Source: Cliona cf. orientalis (taxonomy: Eukaryota > Porifera > Demospongiae > Clionaida > Clionaidae). Taken from it: a stretch of 64,000 nucleotides of DNA. The notes under the pieces are model-generated. The model was not told the DNA's origin. It worked only from the letters and a program-made list of their open reading frames with translations, and made no database searches. The position numbers were made by a program, and so were the translations under genes. The DNA is taken from positions 374,001 to 438,000 of the forward strand of contig OZ005690.1 in NCBI GenBank assembly GCA_963930775.1. The letters are read 5' to 3'. Of this stretch, positions 43,001 to 53,914 are shown in pieces; positions within the stretch are counted from its first letter, which is position 1, and each line of letters opens with the position of its first letter.

Positions 43001-46000
43001 CTTGTGGCTGCTGTCGCCTACAGTACTAATATTACTAATTTTACCAATTTTACCAACTTTACCAACATTACCCTTGTGGCTACCGTCGCCTATTATAGTA
43101 CTAATATTACTAACTTTACCAATTTTTGCTGAGCCAGAGCCAGGTGATATGGACTTGGAGTAGGTTAGGAAAGCAAGTGTGATTAATATATGCAGGATCA
43201 TACAACTTCAGCACGGCCAGCAATACTGGCAACCTGCAGTGTTGGGATAGAAGTGGGGGAGAGAGTGAGTATAATAAATATTATTTATTCTCATAGACTG
43301 TTCAGTATCTTCAAGGGAATAGAGTTAGGTGGTTTGGGCACTTCGCTTCTAGGGGGAGTGTTATCAATGTATTGAAACAGGCGATTGAGAAGTGAAGGAA
43401 GAGAAAAAAATCTCAGGATTAAGTGAAGAGGCCAGGTTTGAACTAGTTCCTAGGATGCATACCACCTATCGTACACTCTGCTGCCATCAGGGCTCTGTAG
43501 CTCAGTTGGTAAGAGTGTCTGACTAGAATTCAGAAGGTCCTGGGTTCAAATCCCGGCATAGTCCTGAGATTTTTTTCTCTTCCTTCACTTCTCAATTGCC
43601 TTTAATGTATAGCATGGTTCAGATCCCCCAAGAGGAGGATATAGTGTAATGTTGGTGCTGTAGCTAGGCGACAGCAGCGACAAGTTAATAATGTACAGCA
43701 CCAACATTGCTTACTTTGCCAACATTACCCTTATCGCTGCTGTCCCCTACGGCACTAACATTACTAACTTATCACTGCTGTGGACTACGGCACCAACATT
43801 ACTGACTTTACCAATATTACCATTGTCGCTACCGTCGCCTACGGCACCAATATTACTAACTTTACTAACTTTACCAACGTTACCATTGTTGCTGCCGTCG
43901 CCTATAGCACCAAAATTACTAACTTCACCAATTTTACCAACTTTACCAACAATACCCTTGTCGCTGCCATCGCCTACAGCACCAACATTACTAACTTGAC
44001 CAACATTACCATTGTCGCTACGGCACCAATATTACTAACCTCAGCGACAAGGGTAATGTTGGTAAAGTTGGTAAAATTGGTAAAATTAGTAATTTTGGTG
44101 CCATAGGCGACGGCAGAAACAAGGGTAATGTTGGTAAGTTAGTAATATCGGTGCCATAGGCGACGGTAGCGACAATGGTAATGTTGGTAAAGTTAGTAAT
44201 GTTGGTGCCGTAGGTGATGACAGTGACAATGGTAATGTTGGTAAAATTAGTAATGTTAGTGCCATAGGCGACGGCAGTGACAAGGGTAATGTTGGTAAAG
44301 TTGGTAAAATTGGTAAAGTTAGTAATTTTGGTGTCGTAAGTGACGGCAGCGACAAGGGTAACATTGGTAAAGTTGGTAAAATTGGAAAAATTAGTAATTT
44401 TGGTGCCGTAGGCGACGGCAGCGACAATGGTAATGTTGGTAATGTTGGTAAAATTGGAAAAATTAGTAATTTTGGTGCCGTAGGCGACGGCAGCGACAAT
44501 GGTAATGTTGGTAATGTTGGTAAAATTGGAAAAATTAGTAATTTTGGTGCCGTAGGCGATGGTAGCGACAAGGGTAATGTTGGTAAAGTTGGTAAAATTG
44601 GGTAAAGTTAGTAATTTTGGTGCCGTAGGCGACAAGGGTAATGTTGGTAAAGTTGGTAAAATTGGGTAAAGTTAGTAATTTTGGTGCCGTAGGCGACGGC
44701 AGCAACAAGGGTAATGTTGGTAAAGTTAGTAAAGTTAGTAATGTTGGTGCCGTAGATGATGGGAGTGACAATGGTAATGTTGGTGCCGTAGATGATGGGA
44801 GTGACAATGGTAATGTTGGTAATGCATGTTGGTAAAGTTGGTAAAGTTAGTATCTATGGCACTGACATGCATCACTAATTTCTTCTCTCTCTCAGGCACT
44901 GGCTGACTACAGCACAGTGTTGCTGCTCCACGACTCACCATCGACAGAGTATAGTTACAAGGTCTTCATCAACCGCGGCCTACTCTACCTCCAGCTGAAG
45001 GACTTTGCCAACGCCTTACTGGACTTCATGGAGGCAGAGAAATGCCCTAGTAGTGATAACGAGAGGGGCAACCCCGCAATTCATCAGGCCATTGGCTACT
45101 GCCATCACCAGTGAGTATAGACAAGGATTAATTAATGCATGTATAGGATTTTTTGGTAATGGAGGGGGATTATATCATATGATTCATGTAATCCTAATTA
45201 GGGGGGTCTGGGCGCATGCAAAAATTTTAATAGTTTAAGTACATTGTATATAGACAAGGATTATTATTAACAGTAGAGGCCAGGAGGCCCAATAGTTGGA
45301 GCAGTATAAGCATTATACAGTGTAAGTAATGGCAGTTAATGAGAATGTGATCCTTTCTCAAAAGCTACAGAAATAAATTTGCTGAGCAAGTAGATTAAAT
45401 TAACTACAGGATTTTTTGCTCATGGGGGGAGGGGGAGGGATTTTAATATATGATTCATGTATATTAGTATAGGTAATAGTATTTGGTTCAAAAATTGTAC
45501 GAGCGATAGCGAGTACAATTTGATGAACCAAATGCCTATTTCAGAGTGCTATTTATCCAAATTCAACATACAACCTCACTATCACAGGCTAATAGTATAC
45601 ATACACAAAGGTGCCTATTTCACTTGTAATACTTGTAATTGGTATACAAGATTTGTACACATCAAAATTATACAAGTATACTATTATTATAGTAACCCTA
45701 ATTGGGGGGGTCTGGGCGATTGCAAAAATTTCAACACTTGAGACTGGGTTACTTCTGAGACGTGTAAACGTACATTATAGTATGCAGGTGAAAAATTTGC
45801 GAATCAGCCATTTGAAAAAAATTTTATTCCATATTTCTCCCGATGCAGGCTAGGTTCCCTGGACGCAGCTATTTCAGCCTACTCCCTGGCCATAGCTGAG
45901 GACCCGTCTTTCTTCGAGGCTTACGTTGGTCGGGGAAATGTACACATGGACTTCCTCAACGAACAAGGGTTCACCAACAGCAAGTGCGTCACACATGCTC

Positions 46001-47857
46001 AATATTATGCATACATGTATATACCACCCCTAGTTCTCAAGATTATAGCCTTTTGCTGGATTTAGGTTTGCATGAGCAGGCAATGGAATGGTTGCCTCTT
46101 AGGTTGGGATTGGTAGATTGATGCGTGCGTCTTCTGGGTGGATATGAATCAATAGTTTCATAATGTGCATTTTGTACAGTCACATTGTATTATTGCTTAA
46201 TATCTTCTTTTCACAGAGCTGACTATCTCCATGTGTTGGAGCTGGACGGCTCCTACCTTCCCGCTCGCGTCAACCTTGCCTTTCTCCTCCAAGCGGAGGG
46301 GCGATTCAAACTGGCTTGGGATGAGCTATCGTGTGTGCTGAAAGAAGACAGCAGCTTTGCCCCAGCTCTGGAGGCTAGGGGGGTCATCAGTCTACAGATG
46401 GGGAACACTTTTGGGGCATTGCTGGACATCAGTAATGCCATTAAAGTGAGTCTATACATACAATAATATTGTGTATACTTTTATCAATGAGAGTTCTGTC
46501 AATTTTCTTCTGAAATATGCATAACATTATCCCCAATCCCCCCCCCCCCCCCCCCCCCCCACACACACACCCCAACACACATTATGCTTTTTTTAATAAT
46601 AATGAATAACTACTGTATGTTGGAAGCAATTAAGGGAGAAACTCAACCAAAAAATTTTTTCAATTGTCACTGTGCAAGCCATAATATTCAAAATAATTTT
46701 TTAGCACAAAATGTGTTCTGCTCTATGGAGAAAAAATTTATTGTAACTAATAATAGTGATTGATTGCTTGTATTAATTATTTTGACGTTGTCAGGTCAAG
46801 GAGAGTGCAGCCCTGCTGACTAACAGAGGAGTGGTCCACCAGTTCATAGGAGACCTAATCAATGCCATGAGGGACTACCAGAAGGCAGTCTCCATCCAGT
46901 CAGACTACTCTCTAGCTCACTTCAACATTGGAAATGTGCTATTTCAACAGAGACACTTTAAGCAGGTCAGGCGCATGATTATACCATATAGTATTACGTA
47001 GAAATTTTCACCAGGAAAGAATTTTCACCAATTTTGCTACCTATACTTTCATTAGTAAATTTTATCATGCTAATTTTTGTCCTGTGTTAAATGGTGACCT
47101 TTGATTGCATTGGCTAATTTTTGCTTTATAATTTTCGCCAACGAGAGCAGGTGATGAAATTGGCGAAAATTTTTGCATTTAGCTACATGTATAGTAGTAT
47201 TAAATTTTTGTTATTCTAACGATATACTAATTAATTTTAAGACTGTATTTTATTTATGCTTGTCGTTCTGTGGTCGATAATATTATAGGCCATCACAAGC
47301 TACACTCGGGCTCTCTCCTCCCACCAGGATGACTCTGTGCTAGTCAACAGAGGCATAGTTCACAGCATTCTCAGAGATACCAAACTGGCTCTGGCGGACT
47401 TTGACCTTGCCATAGAGCTCAACCCACACTCTGCACCATCGTACTTCAATCGAGGCAACCTACACTACTCCCTGGGGGACTACAGCAGTGCCGAACAGGA
47501 TTATAAGAAAGGTTTAATTATTAACTCAATATGCCAGTAATATTGTATGTTTAATTTGTAGTGGGGTAGGGATATCAGGTATGGATGAGAAAGAGAGGGA
47601 GGGAGAGAGAGGGAAAAAGAAAGAAAGAGAAGGGGGGAGCAGAGGGAGAGAGAAAGAGAAGGGGAAGGAGAGAGAGGGAGCTAGGGAGGGAGAGAGAGAG
47701 ACTGATGTCATTTTCGTCTCCTGCAGCTCTGGAGCTGCAGCCAGATGACTGGCTGACTATGTACTACTGTGGAGAGGTGCTGGGGAGACAGGGGAAGATG
47801 GAGGACTCTAGAGACATGTTCAAACTGGCAGCACAAACTGAAATTACCATTCACTAG
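29903..47857 (+). CDS. TTC6: Large TPR protein, TTC6-like
   Basis: Twenty-eight exons by my model, 2788 codons, all phases consistent: 29903-29916, 29973-30048, 30107-32827, 33089-33915, 34033-34254, 34656-35437, 35781-35932, 37058-37113, 37180-37245, 37342-37451, 37724-37940, 38199-38394, 38602-38907, 39174-39280, 39607-39706, 39971-40182, 40614-40821, 41049-41123, 41341-41607, 41922-42113, 42283-42497, 42707-42848, 44896-45110, 45849-45983, 46217-46445, 46795-46965, 47289-47511, 47727-47857. A short coiled coil (RKQELELKKELEAIKHK) is followed by about 1500 Ser/Gln-rich disordered residues including QQYQSFTPPSQ repeats, a conserved block (YEWALSLWWDRWFPEVLEEY), then about 25 TPR-like helix pairs (for example YNRGNLHYSLGDY-type FNRGNLHYSLGDYSSAEQDY). 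TPR arrays are protein scaffolds. TTC6 is my best match; another ciliary TPR protein is possible. The last codon TAG overlaps a good donor (see findings). Confidence 0.82.
34370..34547. mobile_element. MITE, TACCGTANTTAA family, copy 3
   Basis: Ends TACCATACGTAGTTAA and complement TACCATACTTCT; interior GAGCAATTGACGACCTTTACC and ACGCACATTTTTCAAAATTG match copies 1 and 2. Located in a TTC6-like intron. Confidence 0.82.
35514..35602. repeat. Near-perfect 89-bp palindrome in TTC6-like intron
   Basis: Outer arms AACTAGCAATTTAGTTAGAT plus TCGTGCTA match without error on both sides; the inner part TACCAACC.GG pairs with the complement across a small bubble (CATG). It would form a long hairpin in RNA or a cruciform in DNA. 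Confidence 0.95.
36115..36804 (-). CDS. Small membrane-anchored coiled-coil protein nested in TTC6-like intron
   Basis: 229 residues, intronless, antisense to the host gene in intron 35933-37057. One hydrophobic segment near the N-terminus (residues about 7-22, with a Cys pair in LAVCCIILF) and no cleavable signal pattern suggest a type II membrane protein or signal anchor. Residues about 24-165 are a heptad-rich coiled coil starting with a Gln-rich run (LQQQLNQLQEQLNQ). Then come a His cluster (CHHHHHQ) and a hydrophobic C-terminal end (IRQIVGGVLQSGTTYLW). It resembles no named protein I know. A complete frame of this length with a coherent TM plus coiled-coil layout supports a real gene. 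Confidence 0.75.
   Translation of the reverse strand: MSRYMMQIMVACLAVCCIILFAQNWQLQQQLNQLQEQLNQQHNEQKQFQVAISGELHVINKREKRHYDILYEMVQKSKENTKNILSLFADLTKNVKVIKKKLEIDVARLDEKVDSNDKRMTEEIGENQQKLNNSMCGLAELFVNEMTKFENRAAKFENETREKHEQLEAMARQPIMIENKVHVDTECHHHHHQVVPQLSLGEQIRQIVGGVLQSGTTYLWSKAMEIIGM
38954..39048. repeat. Dispersed intronic repeat TAGGTTTGCCTGAGCAGGC, copy 1
   Basis: Contains the small palindrome TTGCCTGAGCAGGCAA followed by TGGGATGGTTGCCCCTTAGG. Other copies at 42155-42245 and 46063-46125, all in introns of this one gene. Confidence 0.85.
39458..39587. mobile_element. MITE, TACCGTANTTAA family, copy 4
   Basis: 130 bp, ends TACCGTAGTTAA and complement TACCGTACTTAA; interior ATCGCCTTTACCAGAAAAGC. 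The best-preserved termini of the family, with an internal deletion relative to copy 1. Confidence 0.88.
40354..40610. repeat. Long inverted repeat ending at a splice acceptor
   Basis: Arms of about 38 bp at 40354-40392 and 40573-40610 with an exact core GTCCCATGTAGAAAACGAAC continuing ATTATTCC. The right arm runs to the acceptor of exon 40614-40821, so the acceptor can be folded against the intron's own 5' half. Confidence 0.88.
42155..42245. repeat. Dispersed intronic repeat TAGGTTTGCCTGAGCAGGC, copy 2
   Basis: TAGGTTTGCCTGAGTAGGCA followed by ATGGGATGCTTGCCCCTTAG; same order of words as copy 1. Confidence 0.83.
43380..43600. mobile_element. Element with 42-bp inverted ends and tRNA-like core
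   Basis: Left arm 43380-43421 and right arm 43559-43600 match at 40 of 42 positions (shared GAGAAGTGAAGGAAGAG then seven A and TCTCAGG). The right half contains a tRNA-like sequence; the left half contains GGTTTGAAC, a T-arm-like word on the opposite strand. It looks like an inverted pair of tRNA-derived SINEs or a SINE captured in a foldback element. Confidence 0.85.
43490..43562 (+). tRNA. tRNA-like sequence, anticodon position AGA (Ser), likely SINE head
   Basis: Cloverleaf visible: acceptor GGGCTCT against ATAGTCC (one mismatch), D-arm GCTC/GAGT with AGTTGGTAA, perfect anticodon stem TCTGA/TCAGA with loop CTAGAAT, T-arm CTGGG/CCCGG with TTCAAAT. A-box and B-box are good. A Ser tRNA should have a long variable arm; here it is five bases. 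With the flanking inverted repeats this points to a tRNA-derived mobile element rather than a working tRNA. Confidence 0.45.
46063..46125. repeat. Dispersed intronic repeat TAGGTTTGCCTGAGCAGGC, copy 3
   Basis: TAGGTTTGCATGAGCAGGCA with ATGGTTGCCTCTTAGG following; the most diverged copy. Confidence 0.8.
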
Positions 47858-50800
47858 TGAGTACTATAATAATATTATCATCTGATTAACAGTCAATTTT
47901 ATCACAAATAATTATTATTATTCGTATACACACTCCATGAATGGTAACTATGGTCACAAAATGTCAAAATTAATCAAAATTAAAATTTAATATTTATCAG
48001 AGTTGTACAACTAACTCTATAATATGCTAGATAAGGGGTCACTTTTATACAAATAGATACAGTAAATACACAACTAATAGTATATAATATTATTATAAAA
48101 CTAATGTACACACACAAATTTTAATTATGACTGGCGGCAAAAAAAGTACTGAACAGTGCGTGCATGTTGTATGACAAAATTTTAATTTGCTCATTTTTCC
48201 CCTGAGTCTTGACTTTGATTGATTTCAACCACCGAGTACGTTATGGTCGGTAGCTCTTGATCTCCAGCAGCAGATCTTTCCAGTCGATATCCGTCCAGCT
48301 CCTCTGGGGCATTGTTTAGTGGCTGTTCCTTATGCTTTTTCTCCAGTAGCTTAGAAGACGTCCACTCGAATGACTTCTTAACGAAAGAGCATTTATAAAG
48401 TCTGGTGTAGCGTAAGACATGAAAGACAATGACCCCCAATAAGAGGACGAAAATGATCATGACAGACGTGTAGGCCAAAGCAACCTGGTTCCCTCCAAAG
48501 TCTAAGATGTACCACGTGAGAGCTGAAAAAGCAATCAGGTTGAAGTAGATAGCAGTTTCCATGACATCGAGTGGCCAGTTCTTGTAGACTCTCTTTGCAG
48601 TCACTCCCTTTAGGAGTATTAGACCACCAACGATAAAGATCGTCACCAGGAGATCTACTCGTGGATCGAGTGAGAAATTCAAGACTGAAATAAGGTAGAG
48701 GAGTATACGTACAAACAGCAGCAAGCCAGTCCAGTAGCGATATTGAGCAGTATAGGGAGCGTGGTAAGGCTCTATGAAGTGGCGCAGTTTCTGGTATCTC
48801 ACCCACTTAAAGATGGCCTTGTCTTGATATCGTAGAAGCCACTGCCAGTGGAAGATAAGTGCAACATAAATAACGCACAAGAGAAAAAGTAGTATGTCGA
48901 TAATTATCAAAGAATAAGTGGTAGCTCCAAAGTCCACATTTTCTTCAGTATTCAGAGATGCAAAGTCATTTTCTAGATCTATTTTTGTAATATCAACATT
49001 GCGTGAACCATATGCTGGTTGATAGTATGCCAGAGAGAATGATACAATGACTGCATTTAACAACTTAGCCAAAGAAATCAAGATCATGGTAGCAAGGACT
49101 GCCACTGGGTTGCCTTTGCCAATGATCTTAGCAAACTTGGAAGAACGTTCGCTGGCCATGCACTATCACAACGATGACTAGAAATATGACATAGACAGGA
49201 AAGGCTAATTGCAGTAGAGTTTTATAAAGGTTATCTACAATTCCAACATTCGAACCTTCAGTTTTAGTAAAGCAAACATCAAAGCCAATGTCAAGATTAA
49301 GCCATGAAATAAATACAGTGACAAAATTTGGAGTTGTGGATGGCAAAAAATAAATATCAGCATTTGCTGCTACAATATTAGCATAAAAGAGTATTCCATT
49401 GAGGGTACCAACAGCAACAGTAAAATTGAGAGTTAGTATAAATATGACCAAGGCTATACCAGCCACAAAAGAAGCTGCCACAATTCCTATCAGATCTCTA
49501 CGCCAGTGATTAGAATATGGAATACAACGAGAACTGCCCAAAGAACGACCAAGGCCTGGTCTGCAGACTGAACCAATAAATATTTCATATGGTGCACTGT
49601 TGTTTGTGAATACGTTGCCTGTCAAATTCTCTGCTGTAGTATGGTGCTCTATGTATACTACTGCAAGGCCCGTAATATGTATCGTCAAATTCTCTGCTGT
49701 AGTATTGTGTGGCATTACACGAGTACTAATTATAATATTATTATTATTGTTGATGAATTCATTTAAATGTAGAGTTATCATGTCTGTGTTCGCTACACTC
49801 AGGACTGACAATCCAGTGTTGTTGATGAACATGTTATGATCAATACTGGTGAGCACTCCATCAAAATCTAATAAATCAATACCATTATTGCCGAGAAATT
49901 CATTATAGCTGATGCTCACTTCTGTATGACTAGCTCTCAGTATCGATCCAGTATTAATATTATTGATAAACTTAGTATGTTCAATGCTGGTCCTGCCATA
50001 ATATCCATTCTGATTACTGACTAATTCACTGTAGCTGAGGCTCATATTATTTGTATTCCAAACTCTCAGAACAGCTTCAATCACGTAATTACTTTTGAAT
50101 GTGCTATGATTGACTATTACATTAGAATTAATACAAATTTTCCAATTTTGTGACAGGAATAAGACCCTATCTAATTTTGCCGTGCTTTCTTCAATACTCA
50201 GTACAGTGACATATGCATAGATTATTGCATTCAATTTGCCAATAAATTCGGAATTTTCAAGTTGAAATTGATCAACAGATTTCACGCGATTTTCAGAACA
50301 TCCAACAAACTCTAATCCACTCACGGTTACAGTGCTAATATTCCTAAATTCAAACCTTGCACTGTGATGACAGGTGATCGTAGCCTTCGACGAAGATCCG
50401 TGCCATGCATACATGGAGAATGAGTGAACACTTTCAACAAGAAGCTCCGATTCCAAACTGTGGTTTCCTGGCAATAAGATCAGTGTTGTGTCACTTGTGA
50501 CTCTGAGATAACTGCTCAAGTTGTTGATAAACTGAGAAAGAGTGAGATTACCGCAATCACATTCCACACGATCATTACAATTTTGTATCTGTGAAGATTG
50601 GATGATGTAGCTTGCAATGACACTGTCAGTAGCGAGGAAACTTGTGATCAAACATAGGATCCAGAAGGGTTTGGCCATCTGAATTATGAATGCAATGAAT
50701 GTCATACATGCAAGCATTGCAAGATCTAATGTGGATTTGGTCATACACATTATTGCTATATATACATCTGATTCCTTAGATAATACCCGGTTATACTAAA

Positions 50801-51185
50801 ATTAAATATTAATTTTGTTCGGTCAGGGAACTATTTGGTATACACTGTGTAGTTACATAAGCTTGTAGCTCACCATTATTGTGTCAGGTCCCAGATCAAA
50901 TGTTATTCAATTTATAGCTTTTAGCAGATAGCTATAGCTGATGATACTGGAGTAGGGTGCTTTTCTGATGTGTGTATTACAGAGTAGCTGTAGCTGTCCT
51001 CTTTATTCCTTCAGCTTCAGAGTATTATTACTGCTCTTGACTCGGAAGAGTAGCCAACTATGTTATGGTTGCTGAAACCTTTCAATCATTAATTTTTCCT
51101 TTGTAATTGCTCTGATCTGCTATAATAATTATAAACTCGATCGCGCTTAAATCGACAATCATCCCTCAGATACAGGACAGAATGA
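46472..51185. repeat. Segmental duplication unit 1 (TTC6 tail + receptor gene)
   Basis: Matches 52270-56980 throughout: intron end, last three TTC6 exons, spacer, receptor gene and its upstream flank (to the phrase CAATCATCCCTCAGATACAG near 51158-51180). Exons and introns are both conserved, so the duplication is recent. A shorter third copy begins at 61843. Confidence 0.93.
48191..50678 (-). pseudogene. Receptor-like beta-helix/multipass protein, copy 1, frameshifted
   Basis: Paralogue of the intact gene at 53915-56431. The start MAKPFW (50678) begins the signal peptide. The N-terminal frame runs to 49128 and the C-terminal frame covers 48191-49159. The break is a 4-bp insertion (ATGC on the + strand, 49158-49161) absent from copy 2. 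It shifts the frame inside the membrane domain between FLVIVVIV and ASERSSKFAK, and happens to create an ATG in front of the second frame. It also has a shorter C-terminus (ends SQDSGEK). The rest is well conserved, so the break is young; an assembly error is possible. It could still yield a secreted or anchored ectodomain if translated. Confidence 0.85.
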
Positions 51186-52269
51186 TAACACTCATAGTAT
51201 GTATGACTGCATGGTACAATTATTGTCTGTGGGACAATTCTGTTCTGTATTAACCACATGCAGACAGGATGCCAAGCCCAAACTGCAATTAGTAAGCTGT
51301 AGTAAATATTGTATTATTATTCTTAGCATGGGTGTAGCTAGTGTGGGAGTCAATACTTCCTAAGAAGACTATTCAGTGATGGATAGACTCCCACACTGCA
51401 CCCATGCTAATAATAATTACTACAACTTAGTTTGGGCTTGGCATCCTGTCTGAGGTTAGTACAGGAAATAATCTTACTCCAGCATGGCTTCAAGGTGCTT
51501 GTTGACCTTCAGAAAGGAAGTACGTACTTACAGTGGCCCTGAAGGGTCATGTCTATTGCCCAGTACAATATTATTACCCATGGCATTACCAATTTCGATT
51601 TTTCTCATTACCAACTTCCAATTTCAATTGGTTATTTCTCATTTCCGACTTTGAGTTTTCTCATTACTTTGGATATTTCTTATTCCAATTTCCAATTTTC
51701 TCATTTTATAATTAACTTGGATAATTATTTCAATTTGGGTATATAGCTAGTTACTCTTTGCGGGCATAGTTAACTATTATACTATAGTACTGATCGATAG
51801 GCATGCACATGCACATGGAAAGCAAGAAGCTATATAGGCATGCGTTGAAGGCGGTAACTGATCACAACTATGCAACATACTATACGGTATACCCTATGGC
51901 TTAAGGAGGCACTAACATCATTATGATGTTAAGTCTTGGACCCCTCACCCCTTTCTCTTAGCGCTATTATAGCGTCATGGCAGTCATAGAGCCACACCCC
52001 TGTAATGCAAAAAGCGTTAGAGGGGTGTGGCTCCAAAGGTCAGGCTATTATCATACCTGACAGGCCCTGACTGTCAACCCCTTCCCCCCTTAATGTCATA
52101 ATGACATTAATTTTTCCAAAATTAGTTTGGAATTAAGTGCCCCCTAAAATAGTCATCGGATGAAAAAGGTCTCCTGCATGGAGGTATAAATACATAGCTA
52201 GACATGTAACTAGTCTTGTGTTGAGGAGTCTCTCGTCTATACTGCAACTAACACAATAATAATATTATT
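51186..52269. other. Spacer between duplication units, palindromic repeats only
   Basis: No gene supported. Holds an inverted repeat at 51260-51455 (arms GACAGGATGCCAAGCCCAAA and a second block TAGCATGGGTG, GTGTGGGAGT), AT-rich sequence with tandem CAATTT/TTCTCATT words at 51590-51720, and a hairpin at 51989-52032 (GAGCCACACCCCT pairing with AGGGGTGTGGCTC). Confidence 0.75.
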
Positions 52270-52570
52270 ATGGGGTGTACTACTTTTATCAATAAGAGTT
52301 CTGTCAATTTTCTCCTGAGATATGCATAATATTATATCCCCACCACCCCACCCCCCAGCACACACATGCATTTTTTTTAATAATTGTACAACTACGTTGA
52401 AAGCAATTAAAGGAGAAAACTCATACAAAAAAAAGATTCTGTCATTATGCAAGCCATATTATTCAATATGACTTTTTAGCACAAAATATTTGTGCTCTAC
52501 GAAGAAAAATGATTGTAAATAATATTATAGTGATTGACTGCTTGTATACTAATTTTGTTGACTTTGTCAG

Positions 52571-53553
52571 GTTAAGGAGAGTGCGGCCCTGCTGACTAAT
52601 AGAGGAGTGATCCACCAGTTCATAGGAGACCTAATCAATGCCATGAGGGACTACCAGAAGGCAGTCTCCATCCAGCCAGACTACTCTCTAGCTCACTTCA
52701 ACATTGGAAATGTGCTATTTCAACAGAGACACTTTAAGCAGGTCACTGGGCGCATGATTATACTGTATACGTATACATAGAAATTTTCTCCAGGAAAGAA
52801 TTGTCACCAATTTTGCTACCTAGCTACTCTCATTGGCGAATTTTTTTATTATGCTAATTTTTGTCCCATGTAAATGGTGACCTTGACCGTATTGGCGAAG
52901 AAATTAAAAAAATTCCCTCAAACTTAAGGAGGTGGTGAAATTGGTGAAATGTAGTACTTTGTTATTCCTGGACCAATGACATACTAAAGACTCTATTTTA
53001 TTTATGCTTGTTGTTTTCTTGTCGATACAGGCCATCACAAGCTACACTCGGGCTCTTTCCTCCCACCAGGATGACTCTGTGCTAGTCAACAGAGGCATAG
53101 TTCACAGCATTCTCAGAGATACAAAACTGGCTCTGGTGGACTTTGACCTTGCCATAGAGCTCAATCCGCACTCTGCACCATCGTACTTCAATCGAGGCAA
53201 CCTACACTACTCTCTGGGGGACTACAGCAGTGCCGAACAGGATTATAAGAAAGGTTTAATTATTAACTCAATATGCCAATAATAGTGTACCGGTATGTTT
53301 AATTTGTAGTAGGGTAGGGGTATCAGGTATGGATAAGAAAGAGAGGGAGGGAGAAAGAGGGAGAAAGAAAGAGAGAGAAGGGGAGAGGGAGGGAGGGAGT
53401 GAGGCTGTTGTCATTTTTGTCTCCTCGTGCAGCTCTGGAGCTGCAGTCAGATGACTGGTTGACTATGGAGAGGTGCTGGGGAGACAGGGGAAGATGGAGG
53501 ACTCTAGAGACATGTTCAAACTGGCAGCACAAACTGAAATTACTATTCACTAG
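52571..53553 (+). pseudogene. Duplicated last three exons of the TTC6-like gene
   Basis: Exon copies at 52571-52741, 53031-53253 and 53433-53553 with splice sites retained. The first two are open and differ from the originals by few codons (for example LVDFDLAIEL against LADFDLAIEL). The third has a 10-bp deletion after GACTAT(G) (TACTACTGTG missing), shifting the frame. No upstream exons or promoter belong to this copy, so it is an unattached gene tail unless used by alternative splicing. Confidence 0.87.
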
Positions 53554-53914
53554 TGAGTACCATAATAATATGTAATATCATCTGGTTAACAGTCAATTCT
53601 ATCACAAATATTATTATTAGTATACACACACAATTATTCCTTCCATGATTGGTAACCATGGTCACAGAATGTCAAAATTATTCAACTGTAATACTACTGG
53701 AGACTTACATGTACAATGTACATTATACAACTAACTCTATATAATATATTATATTATGCTAGATAAGGGGTAACTTCTATACATGTCAAATAGATACAGT
53801 AAATACACAACTATTAAAACTAATGTACACACAAAAATTTAATTTTTACTGGCAGCAAATAAAGCACTGAACAATGCGTGCATGTTGCGTGACAAAATTT
53901 CACTTTGCTCTTCA

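Larger units (their letters stand above)
42960..44855. repeat. Minisatellite copy set 3 in both orientations (TTC6-like intron)
   Basis: Inverted-orientation units at 42960-43130 and 43690-44035 (TTACCAACATTACC type), then a head-to-head switch at about 44040 to forward units up to 44855 (GGTAATGTTGGTAAAGTT type). The junction at 44035-44060 makes a very large potential hairpin (about 350 bp of complementary sequence on each side). A SINE-like element lies between the two inverted blocks. Confidence 0.93.

Noticed and set aside
43490..43562. A functional tRNA-Ser gene
   Set aside because: Short variable loop does not fit Ser, one acceptor mismatch, and inverted repeats flank it; kept only as tRNA-like.
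52571..53553. A second working TTC6 isoform using duplicated terminal exons
   Set aside because: Exon phases do not allow 47727-47857 to splice to 52571, and the last exon copy is frameshifted; kept as pseudogene.
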